From Candidatus Nitrosopumilus sp. (lineage in GTDB: Archaea > Thermoproteota > Nitrososphaeria > Nitrososphaerales > Nitrosopumilaceae), in NCBI GenBank assembly GCA_013215285.1, contig JABSRD010000001.1:692815-756814 (forward strand): DNA of 64,000 nucleotides. Reading direction: 5' to 3'. The notes under the pieces were generated by a model. That model made no database searches. It saw only the letters and a list, made by a program, of their open reading frames with translations, and was not told the DNA's origin. The stretch's first letter is position 1. Each line of letters begins with the position of its first letter. The translations under genes were made by a program, and so were the position numbers. Shown here one piece after another: positions 61,400-64,000 of this stretch.

Positions 61400-62317
61400 A
61401 TGACAATACCTCCAACAAAATTGATTAAATTACCAATACTAGAATTATTAGCAGACAAGAAAAAACATACACTTAGTGAGACAGTAGAATTTATTGCAAA
61501 AAAATTCAATGTGTCTGAAGAAGATAGAAAGCAATTAATTCCTAGTAGATTGCAACAAACCCTTAAAGTTCGAATTACTTGGGCAGTATCTGAATTACGT
61601 AATGCACTTCTTCTTGAAAACATAGAAAACAAAAGAGGTATTTTCAAAATCACCCAACGTGGATTAGAAGTATTAAAAGAAAATCCTAAAATAATAGACA
61701 CCAAATTTCTTAAAAAATTTTCAGAGTATAGACATTTTTTAGGAATAGATGAAGAAGGAAAGAGTACACAAAAATCTAAAATTATTGAATCAGATGAATC
61801 CCCAATTGAAATCATTGAAGAAAGTTATCAAAAAATTAAACGAGAGTTGATTCAAAATATTTTGACATTAGTTAGAAAATGCTCGCCTGATTCATTTGAA
61901 CGATTAGTGATACAATTAGTTGTTAAAATGGGCTATGGGGGCACTGTTGAAGATGCAGGGAAGGCAATTGGTAAACAGGGTGATGAAGGAATAGATGGAA
62001 TAATAAAAGAAGATGAATTAGGTTTTGAAAAGATCTATGTTCAAGCTAAAAGATGGAATTCTAGTGTGGGTAGACCAAAATTACAAGAATTTGTAGGTGC
62101 ATTACATGGTCAGAAAGCAAAAAAAGGTCTTTTTATCACCAGTGGGGATTTTACAAATGAAGCATTAAGATACAAAGACAAGATAGATGATAAAATTATA
62201 ATTTTGATTGATGGAAATGAATTGGCAGAATATATGATAAGATACAATTTAGGAGTTTTCACCACCAGTGTTTTGGAAATGAAACAAATTGACTCGGACT
62301 TTTTTGAAGAAATTTAA
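61400..62317 (+). CDS. Mrr-type (type IV) restriction endonuclease
   Basis: 305 residues. The N-terminal Mrr_N winged-helix domain covers about 8-95 (LPILELLADKKKHTLSETVE; TQRGLEVLKENP). The C-terminal PD-(D/E)xK-like domain begins SPDSFERLVIQLVVKMGYGG and has GDEGIDGIIKEDE with D199 and IYVQAKRW with Q215 and K217. Frame and motifs are intact. The family cuts DNA carrying foreign modifications. Last gene before the right attachment repeat. Confidence 0.92.
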   Translation: MTIPPTKLIKLPILELLADKKKHTLSETVEFIAKKFNVSEEDRKQLIPSRLQQTLKVRITWAVSELRNALLLENIENKRGIFKITQRGLEVLKENPKIIDTKFLKKFSEYRHFLGIDEEGKSTQKSKIIESDESPIEIIEESYQKIKRELIQNILTLVRKCSPDSFERLVIQLVVKMGYGGTVEDAGKAIGKQGDEGIDGIIKEDELGFEKIYVQAKRWNSSVGRPKLQEFVGALHGQKAKKGLFITSGDFTNEALRYKDKIDDKIIILIDGNELAEYMIRYNLGVFTTSVLEMKQIDSDFFEEI

Positions 62318-62368
62318 ATGAAATAATAAAAAAGATGTTGATTTTTAGCATCTGCGTCCAAAATTATA

Positions 62369-62383
62369 CCCCCATGATGGGGG
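62369..62383. repeat. GC-rich inverted repeat near the right end
   Basis: CCCCC ATGAT GGGGG hairpin, followed by CATGAAGTGGAACT (62392-62405). The latter is the near-complement of AGTTCCACTTTCATG in the right att repeat (62468-62482). Such arms could be integrase or excisionase sites. Confidence 0.5.
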
Positions 62384-62436
62384 CTGAATCCCATGAAGTG
62401 GAACTTTTTTTGTGACAAGTTAGTACCCTAGTCCGG

Positions 62437-62482
62437 TCGGGTCCGCATACCCTTATGGTCCTAAAATAGTTCCACTTTCATG
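62437..62482 (+). repeat. attR-like direct repeat
   Basis: TCGGGTCCGC repeats the tRNA-Arg 3' end. After a diverged middle, 22 bases at 62461-62482 are identical to the left copy (49869-49890). It marks the right boundary of the element. Confidence 0.82.
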
Positions 62483-62587
62483 ATATGGTAGAAATCCCAT
62501 TATGTGATTAATTGAATGGAATTTTTTAGAGTATGTTTTGAAATACTTTTTTTACATATTTAATATCTGAAACCTCGTTAATAATTT

Positions 62588-63157
62588 ATGAAGTTAAAAG
62601 TACTCTCAAATGATTCTGACACCAATAAAATTGGAGAATTCCCTTGTACTTCATGTCACACAAATTGTTGTAAAGAATATGTGATATTTGTTAACGCTCA
62701 TGACATTTACCGACTCTCAGATGGATTGGGGTTTAACCCCGAGAATTTTCTTGAGATTTATGGTGCAAAGGATTTCGATCTCGGAATAAATGTACAAGAA
62801 GGTTTGCTAGATCTAGCTTTAAAACAAAAAGATGGTGGATGTATGTTTCTTGAAGAATCCAAAGATGTCTTTAGATGTACTGTAAATGACTTTAAACCTG
62901 GTGTGTGTAAATCATATCCATTTCAAATGAGAAATGGAAAATTAATCCAGATGGACTCTAAGTTGTGTCCTGTTGAATGGAATGCTGAAGAATTTGAGAA
63001 TATGATGTCAATACATCTCAAAAAAGATGAATGTGAATGGAAATTCTATGATGAACTTGTACTAGAATGGAATACAAAGAATCAGACAAAAAAACCACTA
63101 TCTGCATTTTTGAAATTCATATTAGATAGAGTATCTTTAGAATTTACAAAATCTTGA
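62588..63157 (+). CDS. YkgJ-family cysteine cluster protein
   Basis: 189 residues. FPCTSCHTNCCKEYVIF near the start, CMFLEE, then FRCTVNDFKPGVCKSYPFQM and a late CPVEW make the CxxCxxxCC...C cluster of this family. It probably holds a metal or Fe-S site. It lies outside the element's right repeat, so it belongs to the host backbone. Related in pattern to the gene at 15.1 kb but diverged. Confidence 0.85.
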   Translation: MKLKVLSNDSDTNKIGEFPCTSCHTNCCKEYVIFVNAHDIYRLSDGLGFNPENFLEIYGAKDFDLGINVQEGLLDLALKQKDGGCMFLEESKDVFRCTVNDFKPGVCKSYPFQMRNGKLIQMDSKLCPVEWNAEEFENMMSIHLKKDECEWKFYDELVLEWNTKNQTKKPLSAFLKFILDRVSLEFTKS

Positions 63158-63243
63158 TATATTCACGCTCAATTTCACAGGTCAATTTTCATGGGGTAAA
63201 ATCTAGAAAACTCTTTTGTAACTTGGCTGGTTAAAGAAAAATA

Positions 63244-63360
63244 TTGCAAGATGGTCTAAAAAAGAAACAATTTTGTGGTTATTGCCCTGAAGACAAATGT
63301 CTATTAGATTGTAAAATATGCAATCCTAGAAGAGACAATACTAGTAATTGTGATTGTTAA
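63244..63360 (+). CDS. Tiny cysteine-rich protein
   Basis: 38 codons from TTG 63244: QDGLKKKQFCGYCPEDKCLL, then DCKICNPRRDNTSNCDC. Eight cysteines, mostly in CxxC-like pairs, suggest binding of zinc or a cluster. No ATG in frame (an ATA lies one codon before). It follows the cysteine-cluster gene on the same strand. Function unknown. Confidence 0.5.
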   Translation: MQDGLKKKQFCGYCPEDKCLLDCKICNPRRDNTSNCDC

Positions 63361-63417
63361 GTTTACTAATAACTTATTTTATGAATATCTTAAATATTAT
63401 GATATTTTAACTTAGTA

Positions 63418-63816
63418 ATGAGTCGTGAAGATTTCAATTACTCTTCAATTCTCGTTAAGGATATTATGACTACTGCATTAATCTCTGTAAATCTAACTAC
63501 AACTACATTTCAAATAGCAAAAATGATGGATCAAGGTGGAATAGGTGCAATCATTGTCAAAGATAATGATGGTCCTGTTGGAATTATTACTGATAGAGAT
63601 TTTGCAGTAAAAATTGCCGCAAACAATCTTCCATCAGACACTCCAGTGGAACAAATAATGTCAGCACCACTAATTACAATTAATCACAGTGAACCAATTT
63701 CAGCAGCTGCTGAAATGATGAGTAGTAAAAAAATTAGAAAACTTGCAGTTTCTGATAATGGTAAGATTGTTGGTTTAATCACATCAACTGATTTAGTAAA
63801 TCAGCTTGCAAAATAA
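63418..63816 (+). CDS. Tandem CBS-domain protein
   Basis: 132 residues forming one Bateman module: VKDIMTTALISVNLTTTTFQ with GIITDRDFAVKIA, then VEQIMSAPLITINHSEPISA with GLITSTDLVNQLA. CBS pairs bind adenosyl nucleotides and act as regulatory sensors. No catalytic domain is fused. Partner unknown. Confidence 0.93.
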   Translation: MSREDFNYSSILVKDIMTTALISVNLTTTTFQIAKMMDQGGIGAIIVKDNDGPVGIITDRDFAVKIAANNLPSDTPVEQIMSAPLITINHSEPISAAAEMMSSKKIRKLAVSDNGKIVGLITSTDLVNQLAK

Positions 63817-64000
63817 CTAAAACGTCTTTGTCTTTCTAAGAAACATTGTAACTGTTGCCATGTAGCATGCAGTTGAAATAATTTCTGAAATTAATGATGC
63901 TATGAATGGTTCTATTCCAATCTCTAGAAAATAATATAGCGTTGGCCACCTTACTCCGAGATAAATTATTTCACCAACCCCAAATGATGAAACCAAAGCT
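63817..64000 (-). CDS. Membrane protein, C-terminal end (5' part outside window)
   Basis: 61 codons are open from the window edge to TAG 63819-63817. The frame reads SSFGVGEIIYLGVRWPTLYY and FIASLISEIISTACYMATVT, with hydrophobic stretches, and ends LRKTKTF. Likely the last one or two transmembrane helices of a longer protein. Family not recognised. Confidence 0.6.
   Translation of the reverse strand, partial: ALVSSFGVGEIIYLGVRWPTLYYFLEIGIEPFIASLISEIISTACYMATVTMFLRKTKTF

Larger units (their letters stand above)
49845..62482. mobile_element. Integrated mosaic element at tRNA-Arg (about 12.6 kb)
   Basis: Bounded by imperfect direct repeats 49845-49890 and 62437-62482. Contains a tyrosine recombinase directly inside the left end, an HUH Rep protein, secreted proteins, Dnd remnants and a Mrr nuclease, plus several pseudogenes. 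The repeat at the left end overlaps the tRNA 3' end, as expected for tRNA-targeting integrases. Multiple junctions inside (near 51430 and 53150) suggest nested or decayed insertions. Confidence 0.82.

Noticed and set aside
49779-62482. CRISPR array or cas genes within the integrated element
   Set aside because: No regularly spaced short repeats and no Cas-like proteins were seen anywhere in the window.

Overview
The window looks like the chromosome of a low-GC marine ammonia-oxidising archaeon of the Nitrosopumilus type (Thaumarchaeota/Nitrososphaerota). The evidence is gene content: archaeal TFB, Gar1, SRP19, S8e, S27ae, S24e, aIF1A, aIF5A, Dph6, SRP54 and archaeal Pus10, together with a bacterial-type cold-shock protein, ScpA/ScpB, the archaeal shikimate route and secreted proteins with a thaumarchaeal-looking N-terminal region. 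Genus-level placement is inference; no marker such as amoA or rRNA is present.

Layout. 1-8.1 kb: a secreted metallo-beta-lactamase-fold sulfatase-like protein cut by the window edge, then a tetrapyrrole block (CysG-N-like dehydrogenase, HemA, HemB on the minus strand; a fused AhbA/AhbB-type siroheme decarboxylase divergent from them; a HemQ-type protein nearby). Together these suggest a siroheme-to-coproheme-to-heme route. 8.1-12.6 kb: SufC, Gar1-TFB, SRP19-S8e, ScpA/ScpB. 12.7-27.9 kb: an alcohol dehydrogenase, a receiver protein, an AsnC-type regulator, translation and RNA genes, an intron-containing tRNA-Tyr, a C/D-box sRNA candidate, and a structured intergenic RNA candidate at 23.4-23.5 kb. 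27.9-32.9 kb: a GNA1-like acetyltransferase, a sugar nucleotidyltransferase, ThiDN and ThiC. 32.9-42.0 kb: a nearly complete minus-strand aromatic amino-acid cluster, from 2-amino-3,7-dideoxyheptulosonate synthase to chorismate synthase, chorismate mutase-aminotransferase and prephenate dehydrogenase, interrupted by an AT-rich gap holding a second structured RNA candidate. 42.1-44.7 kb: convergent MqnC-like and UbiD-like genes, consistent with futalosine-type quinone synthesis. 45.4-47.2 kb: two low-complexity proteins sharing a 608-bp repeat identical by eye. 47.2-49.7 kb: peroxiredoxin, aquaporin, methyltransferase.

49.8-62.5 kb is an integrated element beside tRNA-Arg(GCG), bounded by imperfect direct repeats of the tRNA 3' end and flank. 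It encodes a tyrosine recombinase and an HUH (rolling-circle-type) Rep protein. It also carries two secreted proteins (one of 1092 residues with Ig/FnIII/Calx-beta-like domains), a Mrr-type restriction endonuclease, and much decay: a frameshifted beta-CASP ribonuclease pseudogene, a truncated second integrase, a frameshifted DndB and a DndC stump. The element therefore seems to be a mosaic of successive insertions that once carried a DNA phosphorothioation module.

62.5-64 kb returns to core-like genes: a cysteine-cluster protein, a tiny cysteine-rich protein, a CBS-domain protein, and a membrane protein cut by the window edge. Several very short zinc-binding or basic proteins (30-55 residues) are reported as well. 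All calls come from reading the sequence; no database search or folding program was run.
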